Below are positions 17,982-27,363 of a stretch of DNA of 64,000 nucleotides, piece by piece; positions within the stretch are counted from its first letter, which is position 1; each line of letters starts with the position of its first letter. The stretch comes from Eubacteriaceae bacterium (GTDB lineage: Bacteria > Bacillota > Clostridia > Lachnospirales > Lachnospiraceae), in assembly GCA_910574915.1 (NCBI GenBank), contig CAJTCR010000004.1, positions 1 to 64,000 on the forward strand. Direction: 5' to 3'. A program made the translations under genes and the position numbers. A model generated the notes under the pieces. The model made no database searches. It had not been told where the DNA came from and worked only from the letters and a program-made list of their open reading frames with translations.

Positions 17982-18959
17982 CTATTCCTCTCTAATAATT
18001 GACGTTATCCTGACTGCATAATCATCACCAGATACACCAGGAAGCGCTGTAAACTTTTTCATGCTTCCGACATAAATACTCAGTTCATCTTCCACCTTTG
18101 TATCCAGACGAATAATATCACCCACTTGCAGCCTGGCAAAATCACTGATTGAAAAAGCACTGTTGCCCAACACTGCTTTGACAGGTATCGGAGCTTTTTC
18201 CAGCAGGTTTTCTACCATATCGCTGTAGGAAATCTCCTCCTTTTCCTGCTGGCTGGAATACCAGAATTTTGTATTCAGCTTATCCATCACAAGATCGAGC
18301 GTAATATAAGGAAGACAGACGTTCATAAGCCCTTCTACCTCTCCGATCTTAATGTTGATCGTAACGATCGCGATCATTTCGCTTGGTGAAATAATCTGCG
18401 CAAACTGTGAATTGGTCTCTATACGCTCCAGACGAGGATTGAGCTGCACAACATTTTTCCACGGTTCCCTCAAAAGATTGACACAGACTGTCAGCAGTCT
18501 TTCAATAATTAAAAGCTCGATCTCTGAAAACTCCCTCGCTTTTGCCAAAGGCTCTCCCAAACCTCCCAGCATCCTGTCTACCATTGCGTATCCGATATTT
18601 GTCGCCATTTCCAGCAAAATATTTCCCTTTAACGGCGAAAAATTAATTACGCCTAAGAGCATCGGATTCGAAAGCGAATTGGCAAACTCCGAATAAGTCT
18701 GCGCTTCCGAATTGACTACTTCCACCTGTATATTTTTCCTTAAATATACAGGAAGATTTGTAGACAGCAGCCGTCCGTAATGTTCAAAAATAATCTCCAG
18801 CGTTCGAAGATGTTCTTTTGAAAACTTAGAAGGCCTCGCAAAATCATAATTCTTGACTGCTTTTTCCTCTGTATCTTTCATTTCATCTACGTCGACCTCG
18901 CCGCTGCTGAGTGCCTTAAGTAGATTATCTATCTCACTTTGAGACAGAACGTCAGCCAT
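17982..18959 (-). CDS. fliM: Flagellar switch protein FliM
   Basis: 325 aa from MADVLSQSEID (AGGTGG eight bases upstream; a GTG at 18971 is too close to the site). The N-terminal LSQSEIDNLLKAL is the CheY-P docking motif. The middle domain includes LRTLEIIFEHYGRLLSTNLPVYLR and the C-terminal domain is FliN-like. Part of the C ring. Confidence 0.95.
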   Translation of the reverse strand: MADVLSQSEIDNLLKALSSGEVDVDEMKDTEEKAVKNYDFARPSKFSKEHLRTLEIIFEHYGRLLSTNLPVYLRKNIQVEVVNSEAQTYSEFANSLSNPMLLGVINFSPLKGNILLEMATNIGYAMVDRMLGGLGEPLAKAREFSEIELLIIERLLTVCVNLLREPWKNVVQLNPRLERIETNSQFAQIISPSEMIAIVTINIKIGEVEGLMNVCLPYITLDLVMDKLNTKFWYSSQQEKEEISYSDMVENLLEKAPIPVKAVLGNSAFSISDFARLQVGDIIRLDTKVEDELSIYVGSMKKFTALPGVSGDDYAVRITSIIREE

Positions 18960-18996
18960 GAATCTCACCACCTGTCATTTATTTTTTGAAAATTGT

Positions 18997-19527
18997 TTAC
19001 TGGTAATTTGTTTCAGAGAAATTCACAGCAACGATAAAATCTGAATCAAACAGTTCCTGCATCTGCAAGAGCATGTCATTGCGGACTTTTACCTGTCCTT
19101 CCGGCGAACGTACTTCATCATACGTATAATTCAGAAATGTATTCGAAACAATCTCCTGCAACAGGACTTCCCTTCCTTCCTGTTCAATCTGCGGAGCTTT
19201 CTCTTCGTAATCACTGTCTGTTTTATCCATCGTAATCGAAACTCTCGTAACGACATAATGATCCTTGCCGTCCGTATCTCTCTTTAGTGTAAACGTCTTT
19301 ACATCTTCTCCGGTCAAAGTCCTGACAGACGTGTTGTCTACCGGGATCGTATTCGCGTTATATACTTTTCCGCCTTCCAGTTCAAGCTCAATCGCGCTGC
19401 TTACTTTTGTAATCAGCTCATTGGACTGCTTGGCAGCCGGCACAAGCGTAATCATAATTACTGCGGAAAGCACTACATTTACAAATACAAGCGCCATAAT
19501 CAATACAGACATTAAATTTTTCTTCAT
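18997..19527 (-). CDS. fliL: Flagellar basal-body-associated protein FliL
   Basis: About 176 aa. One N-terminal membrane helix (LMSVLIMALVFVNVVLSAVIMITLVP) and a periplasm-facing domain ending FDSDFIVAVNFSETNYQ. The ATG at 19527 follows AAGGATGGGG; an ATG 12 bp earlier overlaps it. It sits next to motB, as FliL usually does, and supports stator function. The sequence is fairly divergent in the middle. Confidence 0.85.
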   Translation of the reverse strand: MKKNLMSVLIMALVFVNVVLSAVIMITLVPAAKQSNELITKVSSAIELELEGGKVYNANTIPVDNTSVRTLTGEDVKTFTLKRDTDGKDHYVVTRVSITMDKTDSDYEEKAPQIEQEGREVLLQEIVSNTFLNYTYDEVRSPEGQVKVRNDMLLQMQELFDSDFIVAVNFSETNYQ

Positions 19528-19616
19528 CTGTTTCCCCATCCTTTTACTATTTATTCCATTACAACAATTCTTTTTTTATTGACTTTCCATTCTGCCAGCC
19601 TGTGGCTTCCTGTCTG

Positions 19617-20585
19617 TTAGCGCTGGTCAGAATTAAACGAATTCATTACCTTGATCTCGACCCTCCGGTTTTGTGCGCGTCCTTCCGGCGTCCCGTTGTC
19701 TGCAATCGGTACATAATCCCCACGCCCGGAAGATTTGATGCTTGACGGGTCAATCGGCGTCGTATTGCGCAGATAATCCGCTACGGAAAGCGCACGGTAC
19801 ATCGACAGCACATTGTTATCCGGGAAACGCGCATTGTGAACCGGCACGTTGTCCGTATGCCCTTCGATCTCAATCGTGTGGCTGTTAAATTTCCGCAGAA
19901 TCTTTCCGATCTTATCTACCAGAGGCTTCGCATCCGCCGCTAAGTCCGACGAACCGGAAGCAAACAAAATCGCACCGTTTAACGTCATCGATACATACTG
20001 CCCGTTAAAATCCACTTCTACCATATCCTGAATGCCGTATTTGTTTAACAGGCGTTCTACTTTGTCTGCCATCTGTTCTGATTCGCGTATTTCGGCTTCT
20101 GCAACCATCTCCTGCGCTTCCTGCTCGGTAATCTCGGTATCTTCCATACCTGCCACCTGGTTGTCGCTCTGGTCTTTGGAAGCTTCTATGCCCTCTTCCA
20201 TTCCTTCGCTGTCCGCAAAGCCTTCTTCTGGAAAATGGTTTGCTCCATCGTCGTCTGCCAATGTATGTAAAATATCCTTTTCCTCTGCATCCGACTTGCC
20301 TTCCCCTGAAGTAGTTGCCTTTGGATTGAAATACACATCGTATTTCTGCATCTGGTTAATGCCTGCCGAAACCATATTGCCCTCTCCGACTGAAGAGCCG
20401 CCGCCATTTAAAATACTGTACTGGCTTTGGAGCGATGCAATCAACTGCTCAAACTTATCCTCATCGACCGATGACATTGAAAACAAAAGTACGAAAAAGC
20501 AAAGCAGCAGGTTCATCAAATCGCTAAATGTCGCCATCCACGCAGGCGCGCCTTGTGGTGCTTCTTCCTTTTTTTGTCTAGCCAT
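19617..20585 (-). CDS. motB: Flagellar stator protein MotB
   Basis: 322 aa. N-terminal membrane helix with the essential proton-accepting aspartate in FSDLMNLLLCFF (D22), followed by a long acidic linker (about 70-170) and a C-terminal OmpA-like peptidoglycan-binding domain (IEIEGHTDNVP, LSMYRALSVADYL, GRAQNRRVEI). The acidic linker is longer than in many MotB proteins. Confidence 0.95.
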   Translation of the reverse strand: MARQKKEEAPQGAPAWMATFSDLMNLLLCFFVLLFSMSSVDEDKFEQLIASLQSQYSILNGGGSSVGEGNMVSAGINQMQKYDVYFNPKATTSGEGKSDAEEKDILHTLADDDGANHFPEEGFADSEGMEEGIEASKDQSDNQVAGMEDTEITEQEAQEMVAEAEIRESEQMADKVERLLNKYGIQDMVEVDFNGQYVSMTLNGAILFASGSSDLAADAKPLVDKIGKILRKFNSHTIEIEGHTDNVPVHNARFPDNNVLSMYRALSVADYLRNTTPIDPSSIKSSGRGDYVPIADNGTPEGRAQNRRVEIKVMNSFNSDQR

Positions 20586-20587
20586 AT

Positions 20588-21403
20588 TTATTCACCGCCT
20601 TCACCGCCAGGACCGCCGTTTAATCCTTCACGGACAGTCGGAGCCAGGAAGGATTTCAGCTTTTCTTCAATGACACGCGGGTTTTCACCTGCCTGTATGG
20701 ACAAAAGCCCTTCCACTGTAATCTCTTTTACCATCATCTCGATATCATTGTTGACTTTCAGCTTGGACGCCGTAGGATCACAGAGCCAGTTTGCGATCAC
20801 GGAGCCGTAGAACGTCGTTAACAGCGCAACCGCCATGTTCGGCCCGATGGAATTTGGATCACTCAAGTCCTTTAACATCTTAATCAAACCGATCAGCGTA
20901 CCGATCATACCCCACGCAGGGCCTAACGCGCCCCACTTTTCATAAAACGCAATCACTGTCTTATGCCTTGTTTCAATACAAGAAAGGTCTGTTTCCAAAA
21001 TCCCGCGCACAAGCTCTGGGTCTGTACCGTCGACCACAAGCATAATGCCTTTTTTCAAAAATTCATCTTCTACACCGTTTGCTGCTTCTTCCAATGCAAG
21101 CAAGCCTTCTTTTCTGGCGATATTCGACATACTGATAATATTGCGGATCGCCTCTGCTGCATCTGCCTGCGGCTGCTTAAACGTCAGTGCAAATGCCTTA
21201 AAAGAATTAATCGTATCCGGCAGCTTATTACAACCGATAACGCCGCAGAGAGAACCTCCAAGCGTAATCAGTACCGAAGGGATATCGACAAAGGAATCCC
21301 CGATAACGCCGAATTGGAATGTCATAAGGTCTTGGTTGAACGTCATACCGAAAACCATCATGAGAATACCAACTACAAGTCCAAATAAAGTTGCTATATC
21401 CAA
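20588..21403 (-). CDS. motA: Flagellar stator protein MotA
   Basis: 271 aa, four membrane helices. EKWGALGPAWGMIGTLIGLIKML and GPNMAVALLTTFYGSVIANWL are the conserved MotA helices. A cytoplasmic loop with charged residues lies between helices 2 and 3. Its stop is 2 bp ahead of motB, and the two form the ion-driven stator. Confidence 0.95.
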   Translation of the reverse strand: MDIATLFGLVVGILMMVFGMTFNQDLMTFQFGVIGDSFVDIPSVLITLGGSLCGVIGCNKLPDTINSFKAFALTFKQPQADAAEAIRNIISMSNIARKEGLLALEEAANGVEDEFLKKGIMLVVDGTDPELVRGILETDLSCIETRHKTVIAFYEKWGALGPAWGMIGTLIGLIKMLKDLSDPNSIGPNMAVALLTTFYGSVIANWLCDPTASKLKVNNDIEMMVKEITVEGLLSIQAGENPRVIEEKLKSFLAPTVREGLNGGPGGEGGE

Positions 21404-21456
21404 TTTTTTTCACCTACCATTAAATTTTTCTCTTGTATAACATTCCTTATGTACGC

Positions 21457-21675
21457 CTAGGCTTGCTCTGCCTGGCCGCGGAATATTAGACAATCATTTA
21501 ATATTTTCCTTCTATATAATATTACTAGATTTTGAATCTCTTGTCTACTTTCTTTTACAATTATTTTTTTTCCAGATAAAAAAGAAATGACCGTATCAGG
21601 AGTCTCCTCGACGAATTCGATTTGATCTGAATTAATCAACAGTTTTGTATCGTTTAGTCTAGTTACTTCAATCAT
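21457..21675 (-). CDS. flbD: FlbD-family flagellar protein
   Basis: 72 aa. The pattern MIEVTRLN...LLINSDQIEFVEETPDTVISFLSGKKIIVKES is the FlbD (SwrD-like) signature found between flgE and motA in Firmicutes. In Bacillus, SwrD raises motor power. It lies downstream of an unusually structured 265-bp spacer. Confidence 0.9.
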   Translation of the reverse strand: MIEVTRLNDTKLLINSDQIEFVEETPDTVISFLSGKKIIVKESRQEIQNLVILYRRKILNDCLIFRGQAEQA

Positions 21676-21744
21676 TGTTCTGCCTCCTTATGTGGCTGTA
21701 CGACGAAGTGAAATGGCACTTTGCAGTTTCCCGGCTGTAGGGAT

Positions 21745-21887
21745 GCCGCTGTATTTTGTGGGCAGACGCCGCCTGGCACAACTGCCCCATTGGGAAAGCC
21801 TGCAAAAAGCAGCGCCTGCCCACAAAATACAGCGGCTGGTTTTTCGCCGGGCGTTTTCTATTGCCTTTACCGCCCGGCGTCCAGCCG
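21745..21887 (-). other. Overlapping hairpins in the flgE-flbD spacer
   Basis: The 265-bp spacer 21676-21940 has no gene. Arm 21745-21765 is a perfect 21-bp inverse of 21816-21836. A second stem, CGCCGGGCG (21845-21853) with CGCCCGGCG (21871-21879), is extended by CGGCTGG (21833-21839) with CCAGCCG (21881-21887). The base block 21833-21836 is shared by both stems, so the two full structures exclude each other. No U tract follows, so a simple terminator is unlikely. A processing or protective RNA element, or a dispersed palindromic repeat, is inferred. Confidence 0.7.
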
Positions 21888-21940
21888 TTGTATTGCCGTT
21901 GTCTATATACGCATCAAATAAAATGCGTTGTTCGTAATCA

Positions 21941-24070
21941 TTATCTCTTAAGATTTACAAGCTCTTCCAGAATGCTGTCCGAAGTAGAGATCACACGGGA
22001 GTTTGCCTGATAACCACGCTGTGTCGTAATCATCATTGTAAACTCCGTCGCAAGGTCTACGTTGGACATCTCCAGCGTACCGCTGTCGATCGTAGAACCG
22101 TCGGAATCCATCTCCACGCCGATGCCGTCAAACTGCCCAGAGTTCATCGTCGTACGGTAGCAGTTCTCACCGATGCTTTCCAAACCGGAAGCATTTGCAA
22201 AACGCGCTACGGCGATCTGGCCAAGCAGCGTCGTATTGCCGTTGCTGTAGCTGCCGTAAATCATACCGGACTGGTCAACCGAAAGGCCGATCATGGCACC
22301 AACACGCTTTCCTTCGCCTTCTCCTGCATTGCCCGGCGACATCGCCCCTGTAGAAGACCCGCCGTTGGAAAGATTCTTTAATGTAGAAAAGTCGATCTCA
22401 ATGTCGGAGAACTGGTTGCCTTCGGTACGATAGTTAGAAAGGCGCAGCGTCTGTGATTTATTGCCGTCGGAACCGATATAAGTCAAAGAACCGTCTGCTG
22501 TGGAAAACTGTATTTCATAACCATCTTTTGCAGGCGTTACAACCGTATAAGACCAGGCGCCTTTTTCACCAGGTACATAACGGATTTCTGCATCGACCGG
22601 CAGCTCTGTTGTGAAAACACCCAATTTATTAGCTTCTGAAGCAGATATATTAATATACCCCTGTGATAAATAGTTTGTCAGAAGATCTGTATTTGTAGCA
22701 GTTAATAATTCAGCAGGGTCTAATAAATCCGTTCCTGTTCCAGGATTCTCCCATGCGATCGTCTGAATTTCACCTGTAGCCGGATCTACTGTAATCAGTG
22801 CCTTTGGATCGCCTCCAGGCAGATTCGTTTTTTGCAAATTATATTTTTCTGCCAGCTTCTTCAAAGTATTCCCGCTTACTTCATAGGTATTAGCAGCAGT
22901 ATCTGATTTAGAGATCTGTCCGCTTTGAATCATCTGTTTCAGTTCATCTTTTGCATTTGTTATTTTTTGAATATTATTGCTGCCATTTACATTAATCCAA
23001 TCTCCATATTTTGTTTGATCTAGCGTAACTTCTGCTCCGCTGGTATCAAACACTTTGACCTCCGCCGGAGCCAGTGGATTTCCATTTGGATTTACCTTAA
23101 TCCGTACAGTCAGACCTGACGGCAGATGTTTTGACTTATCATCCGGCCCAAGTATTTCATTAATGTAGTCAGATGTATAATTATAAAGCAACGTCTGATC
23201 GGTAGGATCTGCTGTCTGATTTGCCAGTGCTCCCAGCGAATTGCCCATACCGTCGGCTACTTTATAGCTGTCTGTAATATCCACGCAGCTACCCTGTCCG
23301 CCGCCAAACAAATCAGCAAGCCCGACTGTATCATCTGACAAAATGGATTTCCCGTTGCTGTCTATAATATCAGCCAGGTTGATCGTATATTTGCCGTTTT
23401 TCGGGTCACCGATCTTTTGTGCCGCAAATTTCGCTGTATAAGAATATCCTAAATTATCATAAAAGGTTAAGTTCATTGCATAACCTTTGTCTGAATTTAC
23501 ATTGGAACTGTTGTCATCCAAAATACCGGTACACATTGCTTTTGTTGTATATTCTGGATTGGACGTCTGGTTGTCTGCTGACATAATGCGCAGCGGCGTT
23601 ACCGTATCTTTACGGATATTTCCATTTGCGTCTACCTGCCAGCCCATCACCTGGTATCCGGTGGACTCCATACAAAGGTTGCCCGCGCCGTCTACATAAA
23701 ACGCGCCTGCTCTTGTAAATACATTTTCTGTTCCGGTATTTACAATATAAAAGCTTGTGGAGTTTTTATCAGACAGCTTTAAGTCAAATGCTTTTCCGGT
23801 GGACTCAGATGCGCCGCCGGTATCGATATCGACAGCCGTAGATGCAAAGGTAGCGCCCAAACCGATCTGTTTGGCATTGACGCCGCCTTTGCCTGTCTGG
23901 ACATTTGCGCCAGAGGCAAACGACATATTCTGGTACATCATCGTACTGAACGTAGTACGGGAAGATTTAAACCCGACTGTATTTACGTTTGCAATATTAT
24001 TACCAATAACGTCCATTTTCGTCTGGTGGGTCTTAAGACCTGATACCGACGAATATAATGCTCTCATCAT
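21941..24070 (-). CDS. flgE: Flagellar hook protein FlgE
   Basis: 709 aa, much longer than the roughly 260-450 aa common for FlgE. The N-terminus (MMRALYSSVSGLKTHQTKMDVIGNNIANVNTVGFKSSRTTF) and C-terminus (GTLEMSNVDLATEFTMMITTQRGYQANSRVISTSD) are standard hook/rod helices. The extra length is in the middle (about residues 170-520), the surface-exposed hook domains. It forms the hook; export uses the T3SS encoded here. AGGAGG precedes the ATG. Confidence 0.94.
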   Translation of the reverse strand: MMRALYSSVSGLKTHQTKMDVIGNNIANVNTVGFKSSRTTFSTMMYQNMSFASGANVQTGKGGVNAKQIGLGATFASTAVDIDTGGASESTGKAFDLKLSDKNSTSFYIVNTGTENVFTRAGAFYVDGAGNLCMESTGYQVMGWQVDANGNIRKDTVTPLRIMSADNQTSNPEYTTKAMCTGILDDNSSNVNSDKGYAMNLTFYDNLGYSYTAKFAAQKIGDPKNGKYTINLADIIDSNGKSILSDDTVGLADLFGGGQGSCVDITDSYKVADGMGNSLGALANQTADPTDQTLLYNYTSDYINEILGPDDKSKHLPSGLTVRIKVNPNGNPLAPAEVKVFDTSGAEVTLDQTKYGDWINVNGSNNIQKITNAKDELKQMIQSGQISKSDTAANTYEVSGNTLKKLAEKYNLQKTNLPGGDPKALITVDPATGEIQTIAWENPGTGTDLLDPAELLTATNTDLLTNYLSQGYINISASEANKLGVFTTELPVDAEIRYVPGEKGAWSYTVVTPAKDGYEIQFSTADGSLTYIGSDGNKSQTLRLSNYRTEGNQFSDIEIDFSTLKNLSNGGSSTGAMSPGNAGEGEGKRVGAMIGLSVDQSGMIYGSYSNGNTTLLGQIAVARFANASGLESIGENCYRTTMNSGQFDGIGVEMDSDGSTIDSGTLEMSNVDLATEFTMMITTQRGYQANSRVISTSDSILEELVNLKR

Positions 24071-24182
24071 AATGTAATGACCTCCTGATTCTTACTGAAA
24101 TATTTGCGCCAAATAAATGCGCATGAGGCGCTGCGCGGCTTTTTCTGTCAGTCAAAAGCCGCGGCCTCCTGATAGGTCCGGC

Positions 24183-24587
24183 CTATATAATCACAGCGCC
24201 GTCAATGTTTGTAAAGATGCTTTCGTCTGCTTCACTTTTATCTAACGCTGTTACTACCGTTTTATTCGGTATGTTTACGATAAATGCCAGCGAATCGACA
24301 ATAACCAGGGAATCCTGGATTCCTTTTTCGCCTGCTTTTCTGACACCCGACTCCAGACGTTCGTTCTGTTCTCTGGAAAGGCTGATGTTGCGATTTTCTA
24401 AGCGCATGGAAGCGTGCTTGGAAAATTTCAAAGCATTTGCCTGCTTGTACTGGCTGGTCTTTCTTAGCACTTCCTCAAAAGATACGCTTAAGCCTTCGGC
24501 TTCGTTTTGAGCAGCATCATTTTTTTGTGTCAGATACTGATCCGTCATCTGTTGTATGGAAGTAAACTGTTTTTCGATTCCGTTCAT
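24183..24587 (-). CDS. Flagellar operon protein (TIGR02530 type)
   Basis: 134 aa from MNGIEKQFTS (GGAG ahead). The C-terminal half FSKHASMRLENRNISLSREQNERLESGV...KGIQDSLVIVDSLAFIVNIPNKTVVTALD is the signature of the small protein placed between flgD and flgE in many Firmicutes. Its exact function is unknown; FlgD-FlgE context suggests a hook-assembly role. Confidence 0.88.
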   Translation of the reverse strand: MNGIEKQFTSIQQMTDQYLTQKNDAAQNEAEGLSVSFEEVLRKTSQYKQANALKFSKHASMRLENRNISLSREQNERLESGVRKAGEKGIQDSLVIVDSLAFIVNIPNKTVVTALDKSEADESIFTNIDGAVII

Positions 24588-24660
24588 AATGTCAACTCCA
24601 TCCTTTTGCCTGATATCCAAAGCCTCCCTGCGATGTCTATCGTGCAAAGATTACGGCCTG

Positions 24661-25653
24661 TTAATTTCCTGCGGCGTCTGTGCTGTTATCCGTGTTACTG
24701 TCTGTATCGTTATTTGTATCATTATTGTTACTGCCGCTGCTTCCCTGTCCTTTCAGTTCTGCCAGGATCTTATTTAAAATATCAGCGATATCGTCAGCTT
24801 CCCCTTCTGGCTTTATCTTATCAGAAGCTTTTTTCATTGCTTCTTCGACTGCCTGATACTGCTTGATAATCTCTTCGGCTACATTCTTGCGCTGCTTGTC
24901 GCTCAGCCCTTCGTACAGTTCTTTCGCTTTTTCAAACTGCTCGCTGTATTTTGCAAGCGTTTCTGCATCTGCTTCTTCGATCTGTCCGGTAGCCGGCAGG
25001 TTATTGACGGTATTCGTAAACTCGGTTGCTTTAAACGCGTCAATCCGGTTTTCTAACGCTGTAAGTTTGTCAAGGTCTGCCTTTTCCACAAAATGCTTCT
25101 GCGTCTCGGTCAGCTTTTCATATGCTTCACGCGCGGATTTTACAAGCCCTGCATCCTGAATCGTCACATTGTTTTCATCTGGCAGAAGCTGTATCATTTC
25201 GTGCAGCTCTTTTGCAAGAACCGCGCCCTCATAGTATTCCTGATCCGATACGGTATCCAGCTTATCGATGTCATAGAGCTTATCTCCTACGGAAATCTTC
25301 GTCTTGCCGTCCTGGATCGTAACATAATCGACCTTGCCTCTGACAAAACCATTGTCGCCGTCGTTAATAAACACATACTTGCCGACTAAGTCGTTTGCGG
25401 ACTGCTTGGTGAATGCCTGCTGCATACTGTTTAAGGATTCTACCATAGAAAAGGTTGCCATCTGTGCCACCCATTCTGTGTTGCTTGTCGGCTCTAACGG
25501 GTCCTGGTACTGCATCTGTGCTACTAGAAGCTGTAAAAACTGCTCCTGTCCCATTGTATTGCCTACATTTTTTTTCGATCCGTTTTTTTTGGAAGAAGAT
25601 TCTGAAGTATCCTCTACTATTTTTCCATTTTGGACTTCCTGAATAATCGCCAT
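24661..25653 (-). CDS. flgD: Hook cap protein FlgD with extra C-terminal helical repeats
   Basis: 330 aa. The FlgD cap domain is clear at the N-terminus (MGQEQFLQLLVAQMQYQDPLEPTSNTEWVAQMATFSMVES) with the segment GKYVFINDG near 113. From about residue 150 the usual FlgD Ig/tudor domain is absent. In its place are two helical repeats of the form IxxLP..AR.AYEKLTETQKHFV and VNNLP..KAKELYEGLSDKQRKNV, a type seen in Firmicutes surface proteins. The tail (about 290-330) is Asn/Asp/Ser/Thr-rich. FlgD caps the growing hook; the repeats are odd for this family. Confidence 0.88.
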   Translation of the reverse strand: MAIIQEVQNGKIVEDTSESSSKKNGSKKNVGNTMGQEQFLQLLVAQMQYQDPLEPTSNTEWVAQMATFSMVESLNSMQQAFTKQSANDLVGKYVFINDGDNGFVRGKVDYVTIQDGKTKISVGDKLYDIDKLDTVSDQEYYEGAVLAKELHEMIQLLPDENNVTIQDAGLVKSAREAYEKLTETQKHFVEKADLDKLTALENRIDAFKATEFTNTVNNLPATGQIEEADAETLAKYSEQFEKAKELYEGLSDKQRKNVAEEIIKQYQAVEEAMKKASDKIKPEGEADDIADILNKILAELKGQGSSGSNNNDTNNDTDSNTDNSTDAAGN

Positions 25654-25671
25654 ACAGATTCTCCTTTCTGT

Positions 25672-27228
25672 CTAAGCTTTAAAGTCTACATTGTTGCCGT
25701 TATCGCGCATCATCTGTGCAACAAGCGTCTCTTCTTCGGACATTAAGCCGGAGATGCCGTCTAAGTCATTCACGCCGCTTAAGTTAATGCTGCGCCTGGA
25801 ATGCCTGCGGTTATTTTCTTCCTGCTGTCTTGCCTGTTCCTCCTGACTGTGCGCGTCACGTTCTAAGTTGCTCTCAAATTCATGTGTGCCAACGGACACT
25901 TCCACCGCGTCGACTTTAATGCCCTGCTGGTTTAGGTTATCCTTTAAAATAGCCGCCTGCTGTACGAGCGCTTCTTTGATATTTTCATTCTGCGCGGTTA
26001 ACTGTGCGGTGATCGCGCCCTGCTTTTCGGATACATGCAAATATACTTTTCCAAGATTTGCCGGATTCAACTGCATTTCAATGGATTTTACATCTTCGGA
26101 AAGATTTACTCTCGTATATTCTACGATCTGGTCAATCACATCCTGCATATGAATCTGCGGAAGCGGCGCTTCGGCGGAAAGGTTCTGCGGTGCCTGTACG
26201 TTTCCCGCTGGTTCCTGCTGGTGTACGTTCGCATGAAAATCAAAACGCGTCTGTTCCTGCGGCTTCTGATTTTTGGTCAGCGCATCTGCCTGATCCTGCG
26301 TCTCCTGCGGCTGTGCCTGCGCATTTTCCTGCTGTGTCTGATTTTGCGCCTGCTGCGTCTGCTTTGTTTCCTGCGGTTGTGCTTCGGTAGAAGCGGCATG
26401 CGGTGTATCCTGCGCAGCTTTTGCCTCTTCCTGCGGCTGTGCCTGTGCCGCCTCGTTTGTCTGTACGGCTTCTGTACGCGGCGTTTCCTGTACCTGTGCG
26501 GATTGCTGTCCTTCCTGCGGTACTGCTTCCTGCGTAACAGCCGTCTCCTGTGGTGCCTGCTGCACCGGCGCATCGGCTGGCTGTTCCTCTGGCAGCATCG
26601 TTTCGATCGGCTGCTCTGCGTTTTCCATTGTTGCCTGAACCTGTGTCAGCAGTTCCTCCATCGACATGCCAAGCTCCTGCAATAAGTCTTTGGTAATTGC
26701 GGACGCATCCTGCATTACTGCCTGGAAGTTCTCGTTAAACAGCATCATTCCAGAATTTTCACTGCCCGTCAGCTCTACTGCAAGCGCAACGAGCTGCTGC
26801 GGGTCAAGCAAATCTGCCTGCGTCAAGCCAAGCAGTTCCATTGCCGCCTCAAGCTGTTCTTCGTCGACGCCGAGGTTTTCTTTGAGGCTTTCCTCAATCT
26901 GTGCAGCGGCTTCTTCGACTGCTTCATTGACTGTCTCTGTATCCGCCTGACTGCCGTCTGTGCTTGTTACTTTTTCGGCATGTGCGGCAGACTGATTCTG
27001 ATACTGCTCATATTGCTGTTTGACACTGCTGTTGCTGTCTGTAGCTTTTGCCTGCGGAACCGCGTTCTGCCCTTTTGCGGACTGTGCCGTCTGCCCAAAG
27101 GCGGAGTTTTGTTTCATATAATTGGTAAATGTACTTTGCAGCTCCTGAAGCTTTTGTGGTTTTGAGCCGGACACACCTGTAACGGGTGCTGTCTCCGTGC
27201 CCGATGTTACAACTGGTATTGCTGGCAT
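25672..27228 (-). CDS. fliK: Hook-length control protein FliK
   Basis: 518 aa from MPAIPVVTSG with AAAGGAGG upstream. The long middle (about 200-380) is extremely Gln/Ala/Glu/Pro-rich, as in molecular-ruler proteins. The C-terminal Flg_hook domain is intact: IEMQLNPANLGKVYLHVSEKQGAITAQLTAQNENIKEAL and LKDNLNQQGIKVDAVEVSV. It measures hook length and signals FlhB to switch export. Confidence 0.92.
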   Translation of the reverse strand: MPAIPVVTSGTETAPVTGVSGSKPQKLQELQSTFTNYMKQNSAFGQTAQSAKGQNAVPQAKATDSNSSVKQQYEQYQNQSAAHAEKVTSTDGSQADTETVNEAVEEAAAQIEESLKENLGVDEEQLEAAMELLGLTQADLLDPQQLVALAVELTGSENSGMMLFNENFQAVMQDASAITKDLLQELGMSMEELLTQVQATMENAEQPIETMLPEEQPADAPVQQAPQETAVTQEAVPQEGQQSAQVQETPRTEAVQTNEAAQAQPQEEAKAAQDTPHAASTEAQPQETKQTQQAQNQTQQENAQAQPQETQDQADALTKNQKPQEQTRFDFHANVHQQEPAGNVQAPQNLSAEAPLPQIHMQDVIDQIVEYTRVNLSEDVKSIEMQLNPANLGKVYLHVSEKQGAITAQLTAQNENIKEALVQQAAILKDNLNQQGIKVDAVEVSVGTHEFESNLERDAHSQEEQARQQEENNRRHSRRSINLSGVNDLDGISGLMSEEETLVAQMMRDNGNNVDFKA

Positions 27229-27363
27229 CTGTTGCCTCCTTTCTGTATACTGAAACATGTTATTTTCTTTTCCGGCATCCTCCTTTCTGCTTGTGTCTTG
27301 TATGTATGAGTACGATTGTACTCTTTGAACCAATAATGGATGACTGCCTTTTATTTTATTTAT

